Shown here: positions 49,565-59,351 of the stretch, piece after piece
Position numbering within the stretch: the first letter of the stretch is position 1
Layout of the letters: the number at the start of each line of letters is the position of its first letter
Assembly (NCBI RefSeq): GCF_001632285.1
Contig: NZ_LWAH01000011.1
Span: forward strand, 1 to 64,000
Direction: 5' to 3'
DNA: 64,000 nt
From: Moraxella catarrhalis
Lineage (GTDB): Bacteria > Pseudomonadota > Gammaproteobacteria > Pseudomonadales > Moraxellaceae
Notes under the pieces: model-generated
Seen by the model: the letters and a program-made list of their open reading frames with translations, nothing else
What the model was told of the DNA's origin: nothing
The model's database searches: none
Program-made: the position numbers and the translations under genes

Positions 49565-50413
49565 ATGGTGAGTAAGTTAGTACGATTGTATGACATTGAA
49601 GCTACCAACCGTGAAGCATTGGGAAATGACTATTATAACCCAATTGGCAAAACTGCTTATGGCATCGGTCAAGAAAAACTTGGTAAAGTACAAGATGTAT
49701 TGGTCGAGGTAGACACAGGTAAGATTCGCTACCTAGTGGTTGATGCTGGTGGTTGGTTCTTCTCAAAAGAGGTTTTGGTTCCAGCAGGCTTGTCTTGCAT
49801 TGTTGGCGATGAGGTATATTTTGACAGTCTGACCAAAGAGCAAGTAGAAGCAATGGAAGGCTATGATCAAAATTATAGCTATACCTATGAAGAACAATAT
49901 AACAAAGACCGTGAATTTTATGCAGCAGAGACACTGCCTGCAGAAAGCCGTCTTGAGTTAGATGAAAGCCATTATCATGCTCCAAATACGCTAGAATTGT
50001 TAGAAGAACGCTTAACAGTCAATAAAGACCGTATCGTAGCAGGCATTGTTAGCCTTGGTAAGCATGTGGTTACCGAAGAACGCCGTATGGAAGTGGATTT
50101 AGAAGAAGAGCATGCTCACATTGAGCGTACCGCTGTAGATCGCCCAACAGATCGCCGTATTAATGATTCGGGTGCAGACACCATCAGCGTTGAGCTAGAA
50201 GCTGAGCGAGCCAATGTTACCAAACAAACTTATGTCACCGAAGAGGTCACCTTAGGCAAAACTTCAGAAACTCGTACAGAAACCATTTTAGAAACCATTC
50301 AGCGTGAAGAGCTTAATGTGGATGATTTAGGCAATGTGGTTGATAAAAATGGCAATGTGGTCAACTATGAAGGCATTACCGCTGATGAAGTACGCCGTGC
50401 TCGTGGTCTATAA
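49565..50413 (+). CDS. PRC-barrel and DUF2382 domain protein
   Basis: This 282-residue cytoplasmic protein has an N-terminal PRC-barrel (about 15-95: LGKVQDVLVEVDTGKIRYLVVDAGGWFF) and a C-terminal DUF2382 domain (about 140-255: TLELLEERLTVNKDRIVAGIVSLGKHV). A charged Glu-rich repeat-like part with EEVTLGKTSETRTETI follows. YsnF-type proteins of this layout are stress-associated in other bacteria; the biochemical role is unknown. The ATG follows GGGAGAAGT; a longer frame adds 13 residues without support. It stands on the opposite strand inside the infB-rbfA interval. Confidence 0.88.
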   Translation: MVSKLVRLYDIEATNREALGNDYYNPIGKTAYGIGQEKLGKVQDVLVEVDTGKIRYLVVDAGGWFFSKEVLVPAGLSCIVGDEVYFDSLTKEQVEAMEGYDQNYSYTYEEQYNKDREFYAAETLPAESRLELDESHYHAPNTLELLEERLTVNKDRIVAGIVSLGKHVVTEERRMEVDLEEEHAHIERTAVDRPTDRRINDSGADTISVELEAERANVTKQTYVTEEVTLGKTSETRTETILETIQREELNVDDLGNVVDKNGNVVNYEGITADEVRRARGL

Positions 50414-50468
50414 TCTGACCTAACCTAAACTTTGACTTGAATGAGTAAATCGCATCAGTCAAGCATCC

Positions 50469-50501
50469 AAAAAGCCAGGGCAATGCTCTGGCTTTTTTTA
50501 A
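50469..50501 (+). terminator. Terminator of the PRC/DUF2382 gene
   Basis: AAAAAGCCAG and CTGGCTTTTTTT arms with inner GGC/GCT pairing and an AAT loop, 55 bases after the stop. Confidence 0.93.
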
Positions 50502-50592
50502 ATTTAATCAATACTGAAAAGCTGGGTTTGATTAATCCAAACCAAATCTCAAAGAAATTTTTAAAGACCTAAAATTTTAAGGAAATAAGACA

Positions 50593-51099
50593 ATGAAAAC
50601 ACCGCATACAATTGATGATACTCAAACCTTAGAGCTTTTGGAAGAAAGGGCCGAAGTTCAAAAACAGCGTGTTAATACAGGTAAGGTAATTTTATCCAAA
50701 AAGATACACACACGCACCGTTAATATTCCCATCACCTTAACTGAAGAACATCTTGTCATCACCTATCAACAAGATGATGCCTCTTTGGCAACTCATGAAC
50801 AGTTGTCAAATGATGATGACTTGGTTAATATTATTGACAACACAAAAGCCACACACGCCAAAATTACCATCAACGGTCAGGTGTGTTCATTAACACCAGA
50901 TACACCAATTGAGATGTTGTTGTATTGTGAGACTGCGACGGTCACAAAAACAGCTCACGCCATTGAAGATATTCACCTAAACACCCAAACCATTCAGCGT
51001 GAGCATGTTTTTACCACCAAGCTACAAAAAGAAGTGCTGGATATACAAGAAGGTGAAAATTTAGTGATTCAAAATGATGACTTAGATTATGCCAAATGA
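50593..51099 (+). CDS. DUF2382 domain protein
   Basis: This 168-residue protein is a paralogue of the C-terminal part of the preceding gene product. Both carry TLELLEER at the start of the domain followed by xVxKxRVxxGxVxLxKxxxT. The middle (about 65-115) has a divergent Asp/Thr-rich segment, and the second half returns to the DUF2382 pattern (IQREHVFTTKLQKEVLDI). There is no PRC-barrel. AAGGAAATAAGACA precedes the ATG. Function unknown; probably stress related by association. Confidence 0.82.
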   Translation: MKTPHTIDDTQTLELLEERAEVQKQRVNTGKVILSKKIHTRTVNIPITLTEEHLVITYQQDDASLATHEQLSNDDDLVNIIDNTKATHAKITINGQVCSLTPDTPIEMLLYCETATVTKTAHAIEDIHLNTQTIQREHVFTTKLQKEVLDIQEGENLVIQNDDLDYAK

Positions 51100-51163
51100 T
51101 TCATTTGGTAGATTTATCAGATAAAAGTTTGTTTCACTCATACAACGGCATATCATATCAATT

Positions 51164-51196
51164 AAAAAAGATTGGTGTATCAACACCAATCTTTTT
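51164..51196 (+). terminator. Terminator of the DUF2382 gene
   Basis: AAAAAGATTGGTG and CACCAATCTTTTT arms with a short loop, 65 bases after the stop. Its T/A-rich flanks would also stop transcripts coming from infB on the other strand. Confidence 0.92.
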
Positions 51197-51339
51197 GAAC
51201 GATCAGACCAATAATTTATTAAAAATTTAATTAAAATTTATTAAATAAAATCAATAATTAAATGGAGTGACTAAATACTAACTTTTGGGCGTATCACTTG
51301 CATGATTTTAAACAATATACCCAAACGCCATCATCACAA

Positions 51340-54078
51340 TTATAGCTCTCGTTTCACTTCATGGATCTCAAAGACCTCAATCTTATCACCCACGGCAACC
51401 TCATAGCCCTTGACCGCAAGACCGCATTCCATACCTGCTTTTACCTCATTGACATCGTCTTTGTAGCGACGCAAAGATTGTAAATGGCCTGTAAAGATGA
51501 CTTTGTCATCACGCAAGACTCGGATTGGCTTATTGCGATAAATAGTACCTTCTTGAACCATACAGCCTGCGGCTGCGCCAAATTTACTTGAGCGGAAGAC
51601 ATCACGAACCTCAGCGATACCTAAAATCTGCTCACGATGCTCTGGTGCAAGCATGCCACTCATTGCTGCTTTGACATCATCAATAAGACCGTAGATAACG
51701 CTATAATAACGAATATCTATGCCCGCTTCATCTGCCTTGCGTTTACCTGCATTATCAGCACGGACATTAAAGCCAAGCAATACCGCTTCACTTGATTCTG
51801 CCAAGATGACATCAGATTCGGTAATCGCACCAACGCCTGAGCTGATCACACGCACTTTAACTTCATCAGTTGAAAGTTCGTCTAATGCATTTAATAACGC
51901 TTCTAGTGAACCACGGACATCTGTTTTTAAGATGATATTCAAAGTTGCAACTTCTGCCGATCCCATACTTTCAAATAAGGTATCAAGTCGCATTTTATTT
52001 TGACGATCAAGCGTGCGTTCACGCTCCCGTGCTGCCCGAAAATCAGCAACTTCACGGGCTTTTTTCTCATCAGATACCACTAAAAATTCACTGCCTGCTG
52101 CGGGTGCTTCTGGTAGACCCAAAATCTCAACAGGAATTGATGGGCCTGCGGTTTTGATGCGTTGACCATTTTCATCAGTCATGGCACGAACCTTACCATA
52201 GTATTCGCCTGCCAAAACCAAATCACCTTGATTTAATGTACCTCGCTTAACCAATAAGCTTGCCACAGCACCTCGTCCTTTATCCAAGCGTGATTCAATC
52301 ACCACACCTTGGGCAGCACCATCAATCGGTGCCTCAAGCTCCATCAGTTCTGCTTGGATACTAATAACCTCCAAAAGCTCATCAATACCCATACCCGATT
52401 TGGCAGAGACTTTAACCATAGGAGTATCGCCACCCCACTCTTCTGGAATGACTTCTTTGACGGACAACTCATTAATCACACGATCTGGATCGGCGGTATC
52501 TTTATCCATCTTGTTAATCGCAACAATGAGCGGTGTCCCTGCAGCACGAGCATGATCGATGGCCTCTTCGGTTTGTGGCATCATGCCGTCATCAGCAGCA
52601 ACCACAAGCACCACGATATCTGTTGCTTGAGCCCCTCGAGAACGCATGGCGGTAAAAGCAGCATGGCCTGGGGTATCTAAAAAGGTAATTAGACCACGAT
52701 CTGTTGTTACATGATATGCACCGATATGCTGAGTAATACCGCCTGCTTCGCCGCTTGCAACTTTAGTAGTGCGGATTTTATCCAAAAGCGATGTCTTACC
52801 ATGGTCAACATGACCCATGATGGTTACTACAGGTGGGCGTGTTTGGACATTACCTGATTTTTCATCAACAGCGACTTGTAAATCATCTTCTAGCTGGGTA
52901 TCGCTGATCGGTACAAAGTTATGGCCAAATTCTTCGATGACAAGTGCAGCGGTCATTTGATCGATACTGTCTGACTCACGCACCATCTCACCCATCTTCA
53001 TCAGTGATTTGATGACTTCACGCACCTTAACCGCCATTTTTTGTGCCAAATCGGATAAAACGATATTTTCACCAACCTCAACATTATGGACGATTTTTTC
53101 AACAGGCATTTCAAATTTATGTTTATTGGCTTGAGATGATTTTAAGCCCTTTGCACGGGTTTTCATTTCACGCTCTTCTTGCTGACCTTTGCGGCTTTTT
53201 TTACCGCCTTTGCCAGCAGTGCCTGTTGCACCTCGTTTAATTTCACGACGCTCTTTTTCAAATGATTCTTCAAGCGCAGCACCCACCAAGCCATCAGCCA
53301 ACGGTGCATCGTCTTTGGTACGAACAATAGCGGCAGTCGCACCGTCATCAGCATCGCTATAGCGAGACGCCATTTGTTTCATCTGCTCAAGTGTGCGTTT
53401 TTGAGCTTCTTCGGCAGCTTTACGGCGTGTTTCTGCCTCCATCTGACGCAAACGCTCTTCTTCTGCTTCACGAGCTTCACGCGCTTTTTTGTCAGTTGCC
53501 GATTCTTTTTTGATGGGTTTGGCAGGTTTTTTCTTATCGGTTTTTTCTGCTTTATCAGCAGGCTTGGCGTCTTCTGGATTTTTTATCTTTTTGACGACAA
53601 CCGTCGCATTAACCTCATGATTTTTTACAGGCTCACTGCTTGCACGCATCGCAGCCAAGGTTGCCGCTTGACGCTCGGCTGCTTCTTTTTTGCTGCGTTC
53701 GGCAGCTTGTTTTTCTTCGGCAGCTTTTAGGCGTGCTTCTTCGGCAGCCTTAGCTTGGGCTGCGATTTTCGCTTCAATCTTAGCTGGATCTGGTTTGTCA
53801 TAGACGACTTTTTTGGTACGCACGACATTGACCGTTTTTGCCTTACCTGATGTGCCTGTCACTTGAGCGGTTGAGGTAGTTTTGGATTTTAAACTGATGC
53901 GAGATTTGGGTTTTTCACCATGGCTTTGCTTTAAAAAAGCCACCAGTTTATCTTGCTCGCTATCGGTAACAAGATCATTTTCGCCACGACTTGGTAGACC
54001 AGCATCGGCAAGTTGTTTTAGGATGGTTTCGGTTGTTGTTTTTGAAGTTTGTGCAAGTTGTTTAACTGTTTTTGCCAT
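51340..54078 (-). CDS. infB: Translation initiation factor IF-2
   Basis: IF-2 brings fMet-tRNA to the 30S subunit and drives subunit joining with GTP. The 912-residue protein has a small N-terminal IF2N domain and a long charged Lys/Glu/Ala-rich helical region (about 90-320). The G domain has [16 protein letters not shown] and NKMD (about 415-530), followed by domains II, III and the C-terminal fMet-tRNA-binding domain. It follows nusA after a 155-base gap with two hairpins. Confidence 0.98.
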   Translation of the reverse strand: MAKTVKQLAQTSKTTTETILKQLADAGLPSRGENDLVTDSEQDKLVAFLKQSHGEKPKSRISLKSKTTSTAQVTGTSGKAKTVNVVRTKKVVYDKPDPAKIEAKIAAQAKAAEEARLKAAEEKQAAERSKKEAAERQAATLAAMRASSEPVKNHEVNATVVVKKIKNPEDAKPADKAEKTDKKKPAKPIKKESATDKKAREAREAEEERLRQMEAETRRKAAEEAQKRTLEQMKQMASRYSDADDGATAAIVRTKDDAPLADGLVGAALEESFEKERREIKRGATGTAGKGGKKSRKGQQEEREMKTRAKGLKSSQANKHKFEMPVEKIVHNVEVGENIVLSDLAQKMAVKVREVIKSLMKMGEMVRESDSIDQMTAALVIEEFGHNFVPISDTQLEDDLQVAVDEKSGNVQTRPPVVTIMGHVDHGKTSLLDKIRTTKVASGEAGGITQHIGAYHVTTDRGLITFLDTPGHAAFTAMRSRGAQATDIVVLVVAADDGMMPQTEEAIDHARAAGTPLIVAINKMDKDTADPDRVINELSVKEVIPEEWGGDTPMVKVSAKSGMGIDELLEVISIQAELMELEAPIDGAAQGVVIESRLDKGRGAVASLLVKRGTLNQGDLVLAGEYYGKVRAMTDENGQRIKTAGPSIPVEILGLPEAPAAGSEFLVVSDEKKAREVADFRAARERERTLDRQNKMRLDTLFESMGSAEVATLNIILKTDVRGSLEALLNALDELSTDEVKVRVISSGVGAITESDVILAESSEAVLLGFNVRADNAGKRKADEAGIDIRYYSVIYGLIDDVKAAMSGMLAPEHREQILGIAEVRDVFRSSKFGAAAGCMVQEGTIYRNKPIRVLRDDKVIFTGHLQSLRRYKDDVNEVKAGMECGLAVKGYEVAVGDKIEVFEIHEVKREL

Positions 54079-54106
54079 TCATATCACCTAATTGTTTTGG
54101 TTTGGC

Positions 54107-54175
54107 AAGTGGGCTTGGCACAACTGCCAAACACTGCCCACTTATGTATTGTCTGCCAAACCTTTAGGCTTGGCA
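54107..54175 (-). other. Two hairpins in the nusA-infB intergenic leader
   Basis: Hairpin 1 (54107-54143) has outer arms AAGTGGGC/GCCCACTT and inner arms TTGGCA/TGCCAA around a 4-base loop. Hairpin 2 (54154-54175) has TGCCAA/TTGGCA arms with a 10-base loop. The shared TTGGCA/TGCCAA arms could also pair between hairpins, giving alternative folds. Neither has a T-run, so they are not simple terminators. An attenuation, processing or translation role for infB is inferred. Confidence 0.5.
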
Positions 54176-54233
54176 AAGTTATTTTAATGGCTGTACGCTC
54201 ATTGCTGTACGCCTACGACCGCTACACTCATGA

Positions 54234-55715
54234 TTATTCGAACCATGATTGGCGTGCTGCCATAATGAATTTTCCAGCACTTTGGCTGTTCAAGCCCTCG
54301 ATATCTTCGATATCAAAAATGGCTTGCTCTGCCAAATCATCCAGCGTAATGATATCACGCTCGGCCAATTTGTAAGCGATTGCTGGCGTCATGTCTTCTA
54401 AAGCCAAAAGCTCGGCACTTGGCTCTTTGATATTTTGCTGCTTGGCAATTTCATCACTGATGATGACTTCTTTGGCACGCTCTTGGATGGCAGTAATGGT
54501 TTCATCATCTAAGCCATCAATTTCATAGAATTCCTCTACTGGTGCATACGCCACAGTTTCAATATCGGCAAAACCCACTTCCGCCAACACTTCAGCCAAA
54601 TCACGATCAAGCTCCAAGCGTTCATAAAATAGGTCAATCACTGCTTGATTTTCAGAAGCTTGGCGCTCGCTGTATTCAGACTCCAAAATCATGTTCAGCT
54701 TGTAGCCAGTTAATTCAGAAGCCAAGCGAACATTTTGACCTTGAGATCCAATGGCACGGGCTAATTGATCATTCGTTGCAAAAATCACTTCAGCAGTTTT
54801 AGCATCTTCATCAAGCACAAGACCAATGACATCAGCAGGCTCAAGCGCACTGATGATATATTGTGCCGGATCTTCATTCCAAACAATCACATCAATGCGT
54901 TCACCATCTAGCTCCTGTTGTACAGCTTGAATACGCGTACCACGCATACCAATACACGCACCCACAGGATCAATACGGTGATCATTGGTTTTTACCGAAA
55001 TTTTAGCGCGTAAACCAGGTAAGCGAGCCACATCACGAATCTCAATAATCTGCTCACTAATCTCTGGCACTTCTTTATTCATCAAAGCAATCAGCATCTC
55101 ATTGCTGGTCCGTGACAACATCAGCTGTGGGCTACGACCATCACGATTGACCTGAGATAAGATGGCAGAAACTCGGCTTTTGACACGCAATGTCTCACGC
55201 GGCAATGTCTGATCTTTTGCCAAATAACCTTCACCGCCTTCACCCAAATCCACAATATAAGCATCACGGCTTTGTTTTTTAATTTCACCACTGATTAAAT
55301 CACCAATGCGTGACTCAAACGCATCGGCAACCAACGCTCTTTCAGCTTCACGGATTTTTTGAATGATTACTTGTTTGGCTTGCGTGGCAGCGATACGACC
55401 AAATTCAATCGACTCAATTTGTTCTTCTTTGACATCACCAATCTGCCATTCGTTTTCGTCCAAATCACTGATCGCAAGCTGACACGCTGGCATCTCATGA
55501 TCTTCATCAGCAACCACTGTCCAATAACGAAATGTATCATAATTGCCCGTTTTGCGATCAATATGTACACGGATGGCAACTTCAGGCTGCTCAGTATAGA
55601 CTTTTTTCTTGGTTGAGACGACAAGCGCTTGCTCAATCGCCTCAAAAATATCTTCAGGATTTAGTCCTTTTTCGTTACTGACGGTCTCAACCACAGTCAA
55701 AATTTCACGACTCAT
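54234..55715 (-). CDS. nusA: Transcription termination/antitermination factor NusA
   Basis: NusA binds RNA polymerase and modulates pausing, termination and antitermination. The 493-residue protein has the N-terminal polymerase-binding domain, S1 domain, two KH domains (VGACIGMRGTRIQAVQQELDGERIDVI, AIGSQGQNVRLASELTG) and C-terminal acidic repeats, as in E. coli. It lies between rimP and infB in the standard order. Confidence 0.98.
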   Translation of the reverse strand: MSREILTVVETVSNEKGLNPEDIFEAIEQALVVSTKKKVYTEQPEVAIRVHIDRKTGNYDTFRYWTVVADEDHEMPACQLAISDLDENEWQIGDVKEEQIESIEFGRIAATQAKQVIIQKIREAERALVADAFESRIGDLISGEIKKQSRDAYIVDLGEGGEGYLAKDQTLPRETLRVKSRVSAILSQVNRDGRSPQLMLSRTSNEMLIALMNKEVPEISEQIIEIRDVARLPGLRAKISVKTNDHRIDPVGACIGMRGTRIQAVQQELDGERIDVIVWNEDPAQYIISALEPADVIGLVLDEDAKTAEVIFATNDQLARAIGSQGQNVRLASELTGYKLNMILESEYSERQASENQAVIDLFYERLELDRDLAEVLAEVGFADIETVAYAPVEEFYEIDGLDDETITAIQERAKEVIISDEIAKQQNIKEPSAELLALEDMTPAIAYKLAERDIITLDDLAEQAIFDIEDIEGLNSQSAGKFIMAARQSWFE

Positions 55716-55814
55716 CTGTAGATCCTTTGGGTTAATTGATATTGATTAATTTTTATGCAATGATTGCATCACTTCACCATGCAATCTCATATGACAGGCA
55801 TTAGACCAAATAAA

Positions 55815-56312
55815 TCAGTCTTCGTACACCAAATGTGCTTTATCCACGCTATCAAATGCAATATTAAATTCAAGCTTATCTTCGGTGATCACTGTCATGC
55901 TATCCTCGCCCACGCAGGTCAAGCGACCCACTACTTTGCGGCGTTTCGTATCACCGCTACCAATGGCATGGATTAATCGCAAATTGATCGTCTCACCCAC
56001 ATATGCCGCTACCTGCTCACGCGTAAATAAAGGACGATCAAAACCCGGACTTGACACCTCTAGGACATATTCGCCCGCAATTGGATCGTGAACATCTAAT
56101 ACACCAGAAACCTGATGATTAACCGCTGAACAATCCTCAATGGTCACATGCTCGCCTGCCGCTCGATTTTCGGGCAGTGATTCAATATAAATACGCAGTA
56201 ATGATTTGCGACCTTGGGGCATAAACTCAATGCCCCACAAATCAACACCGCAGGCAGCTACCGCAGGGGCAATCAATTCGGTCAGCTCAGCAATTTTGCT
56301 TGATGGTTTCAT
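55815..56312 (-). CDS. rimP: Ribosome maturation factor RimP
   Basis: RimP is needed for 30S maturation. The 165-residue protein shows [21 protein letters not shown], the signature [37 protein letters not shown] and a C-terminal SH3-like domain. It is the first gene of the rimP-nusA-infB run. Confidence 0.96.
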   Translation of the reverse strand: [165 protein letters not shown]

Positions 56313-56448
56313 GATTGAATGATAATTCCTAAAATAATATTTACAAAACGGCGGTACTTATCACAACAGTCTATAAAGCACTATTATAACATCGTATAAC
56401 CCATCATGAGTGATAAGCGTTATTTCAGTGATGAATTTGTTTTAGATA

Positions 56449-56480
56449 TAAAAAAACCCACATAACACAAGGTTGGTGGG
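56449..56480 (-). terminator. Terminator of the tRNA-fMet transcript
   Basis: On the minus strand CCCAC and GTGGG arms with a 13-base loop are followed by seven T residues, about 85 bases beyond the tRNA 3' end and before rimP. Confidence 0.7.
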
Positions 56481-56563
56481 CAATCATAATACCAGCCGAC
56501 AGCTTAATTCAAGATATTAAGCTACCTAAGATTGTAATTTGGCAACGCTTAGGATTTTAAAAA

Positions 56564-56640
<77 letters not shown>

Positions 56641-56813
56641 TCAATTTAGAATGTCTATTATATAGACTATTTTTTTAATGTCAAGCAATTTTTAAAAATT
56701 TTTAGCTAAGCAATCTGGCTGCCAGTCAAGTCTATGAGTGATTCATATCTATCGGCAGTGATTGATGCCTAATTCAAGCAAAAAATCCCTAAAGATAAGC
56801 CAGAAATTGAATT

Positions 56814-56898
56814 TGGTGCGATCGGAGGGACTTGAACCCTCACGCCGTGAAGCACTACCCCCTCAAGATAGCGTGTCTACCAATTCCACCACGATCGC
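56814..56898 (-). tRNA. tRNA-Leu (GAG)
   Basis: This class II tRNA has a long variable arm, acceptor arms GCGATCG and CGATCGC, discriminator A, encoded CCA and anticodon GAG in CTTGAGG. Its place after secG matches leuU of E. coli. Confidence 0.95.
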
Positions 56899-56949
56899 AA
56901 AATATCGGAGTATTCTACCCAAAAAATCTGTCAAGTGCAAGCAAAATCA

Positions 56950-57252
56950 TTACTTAATTGGCGGGGTATTCGGTGTCTCGCTGACAACGGCTGGCACATC
57001 CAAGCGTAACTGATCTTCGGCTTGTTTTTGGGCGAAGTGAGCCAGTGCAAGGCTTGTTGCAAAAAAGATTGTCGCAAGCACTGCGGTTGTGCGTGTTAGA
57101 AAGTTTGCCGACCCTGCCGCACCAAAAACTGTACCTGCTGCACCTGAGCCAAAAGATGCGCCTGCATCGGCACCTTTACCATGTTGAATCAAAATAAAAC
57201 CCACCATGACAATGGCAATAATAATATGAATGGCTAAAAGAATTGTAAGCAT
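56950..57252 (-). CDS. secG: Preprotein translocase subunit SecG
   Basis: SecG is the small membrane partner of SecYEG. The 100-residue protein has two membrane helices (about 3-22 and 55-75) separated by the conserved GKGADAGASFGSGAAGTVFGAAGS loop. It lies between tpiA and tRNA-Leu, as in many gammaproteobacteria. Confidence 0.96.
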   Translation of the reverse strand: MLTILLAIHIIIAIVMVGFILIQHGKGADAGASFGSGAAGTVFGAAGSANFLTRTTAVLATIFFATSLALAHFAQKQAEDQLRLDVPAVVSETPNTPPIK

Positions 57253-57290
57253 AAATTTCCCAATCGTATGGTATACAAAAATAAAATAAG

Positions 57291-58043
57291 CTACGATGCT
57301 GACTCAAATGCAGCAATAATCTGTGCAAAGGTATCCAATTTTAAAGAAGCACCTCCGACCAATGCCCCATCAACACCTTCAGCTTGAGCAAATTCAGCAG
57401 CATTTTGCTCATTCACCGAGCCACCATAAAGCACACTGACGCCTTCAAAGTGATACGATGCTAAGACTGACTTAATATGCGCATGGGTTGCGATGACTTC
57501 TTGAGTGCTGGGTGTCAGACCTGTGCCAATCGCCCAAATAGGTTCATAAGCAATGATAAGCTTGCCCCGTGGCACACGAAAGGTTTGTAATACCGATAAC
57601 TGATCATCAAGTACTGATAAGGTCTGATTGTCTTGATATTGCTCTTTGGTCTCACCAATACAAAACACAACGCTCAAATCTGCAGCAAATGCGTGCTTCA
57701 TTTTCTCAACCAATAAGCTGTGATCTTCACGATAATAGTTGCGACGCTCAGAATGCCCAATAATGACAAAGCCTACGCCCAAATCACTCAGCTGCTCAGC
57801 AGACACATCACCCGTATACGCCCCCGTACTTTGGGTATATGCACAAATATCTTGAGCACCCACCCAAATCGGTGTACCTGCCAATACACCTGCCACAGTC
57901 GATACATGGGTAAAACTTGGTGTACAGCCAACCCTGACCGCATCACAGGCTATACCACTCAAGCCCTGTGCCAGCTCATGTGCCGCCGACTTGGTTGCTG
58001 GGTTTAATTTCCAATTGCCGATGACGCATCTTTGTACATTCAT
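57291..58043 (-). CDS. tpiA: Triose-phosphate isomerase
   Basis: TpiA interconverts dihydroxyacetone phosphate and glyceraldehyde 3-phosphate. The 250-residue barrel has active-site Asn/Lys in GNWKLNP, catalytic His in IIGHSERR, catalytic Glu in AYEPIWAIGTG and the phosphate loop YGGSVN. AGGGATAACGACT precedes the ATG. Confidence 0.97.
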   Translation of the reverse strand: MNVQRCVIGNWKLNPATKSAAHELAQGLSGIACDAVRVGCTPSFTHVSTVAGVLAGTPIWVGAQDICAYTQSTGAYTGDVSAEQLSDLGVGFVIIGHSERRNYYREDHSLLVEKMKHAFAADLSVVFCIGETKEQYQDNQTLSVLDDQLSVLQTFRVPRGKLIIAYEPIWAIGTGLTPSTQEVIATHAHIKSVLASYHFEGVSVLYGGSVNEQNAAEFAQAEGVDGALVGGASLKLDTFAQIIAAFESAS

Positions 58044-58236
58044 AGTCGTTATCCCTATAAAGCTTTAAAGTTCAGACAGTCGATGAGCAAATACACCCAA
58101 ACGAACTCGCTATTATAGCCCAACTTGGTCAATCTCCCTAAAAGTTTTTAAAATTTTATCAACCAATCTGCCATTAAACTCACCTTAACGCACTTACCAA
58201 AAGGACACAAGGCTCATCGGTGAATTGGTGGCAAAT

Positions 58237-59334
58237 TTAGCGTAATTTTAAGGTCATCAGTCCAAGCACCACCAAAATAATACACACAATATAAAAACGC
58301 GCGACTACTTTGGTTTCTTTGAGTCCAAGCTCTTCAAAATGATGATGTAAAGGTGCCATCAAAAAAATGCGTTGTTTACGCAGACGATAAGAACCAACCT
58401 GTAAAATCACCGATACCGCTTCAGCCACAAAGATACCGCCCATGATCGCAAACGCCAACTCTTGGCGAGTCATCACAGCAATGGTACCAAGCATACCCCC
58501 AAGACTCAATGCACCCACATCGCCCATAAATACATCGGCGGGTGCTGCATTATACCAAAGAAAGCCCAAGCCTGCGCCAATCATGGCAGCACAGACGATG
58601 GTAACCTCAGCATTATAAGCAATATAAGGCACATGCATATAATCAGCAAAATGTGGCGAGCCAGAAATATAAGCAAAAACGCCCAAGCCTGCTGCGACCA
58701 AAACTACGGGTAAAATCACCAATCCATCCAAACCATCTGTCAGATTCACCGCATTAGATGAGCCTGCCAACACAAAATAAGTCGCAATAATAAATCCCAA
58801 ACCCAATGGGATCGCTGAAAACGGAATCACAATGTCTTTAAACAGTGGGATTAGCATGTCTTGCATGGCGATCATGGTATTGGTATCTTGCTGTGTGGCG
58901 ATGTAATACATCGAACAGCCAGCAAATAGCGAGCCGACCGATAGCCAAAAATATTTTTTGCGAGCAATCAGTCCTTGGGGGTTTTTGTGCTTGATTTTTA
59001 GCCAATCATCTGCCCAGCCAACTGCACCAAAAATGACCATGACCACCATTAAAATCCAAACATAAGGATTGCCTAAATCCGCCCATGCCAAGGTAGCAAT
59101 ACCAATCGCCACCAAAATCAGCACCCCGCCCATCGTAGGCGTGCCTTGTTTGGCAAGGTGAGTTTTTGGTCCATCATCACGCACGGCTTGACCGTATTTT
59201 AAGGTACGCAGATAATGAATCACAGGCTTACCACCAATGATAACAATAAGCAGCGATGTAATCACCGCAAGCAGTGCCCGCAAAGTCAATGAACCGATGG
59301 CAATGTCTGTTTGCTGTAATAGCCAATACAACAT
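58237..59334 (-). CDS. mraY: Phospho-MurNAc-pentapeptide transferase MraY
   Basis: MraY makes lipid I from UDP-MurNAc-pentapeptide and undecaprenyl phosphate at the inner membrane. The 365-residue protein has about ten membrane helices and the motifs [34 protein letters not shown] and [13 protein letters not shown] with its HHH triad. AAGGATG lies before the ATG; it follows murF closely. Confidence 0.98.
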   Translation of the reverse strand: MLYWLLQQTDIAIGSLTLRALLAVITSLLIVIIGGKPVIHYLRTLKYGQAVRDDGPKTHLAKQGTPTMGGVLILVAIGIATLAWADLGNPYVWILMVVMVIFGAVGWADDWLKIKHKNPQGLIARKKYFWLSVGSLFAGCSMYYIATQQDTNTMIAMQDMLIPLFKDIVIPFSAIPLGLGFIIATYFVLAGSSNAVNLTDGLDGLVILPVVLVAAGLGVFAYISGSPHFADYMHVPYIAYNAEVTIVCAAMIGAGLGFLWYNAAPADVFMGDVGALSLGGMLGTIAVMTRQELAFAIMGGIFVAEAVSVILQVGSYRLRKQRIFLMAPLHHHFEELGLKETKVVARFYIVCIILVVLGLMTLKLR

Positions 59335-59351
59335 GAAGCATCCTTAATTTG

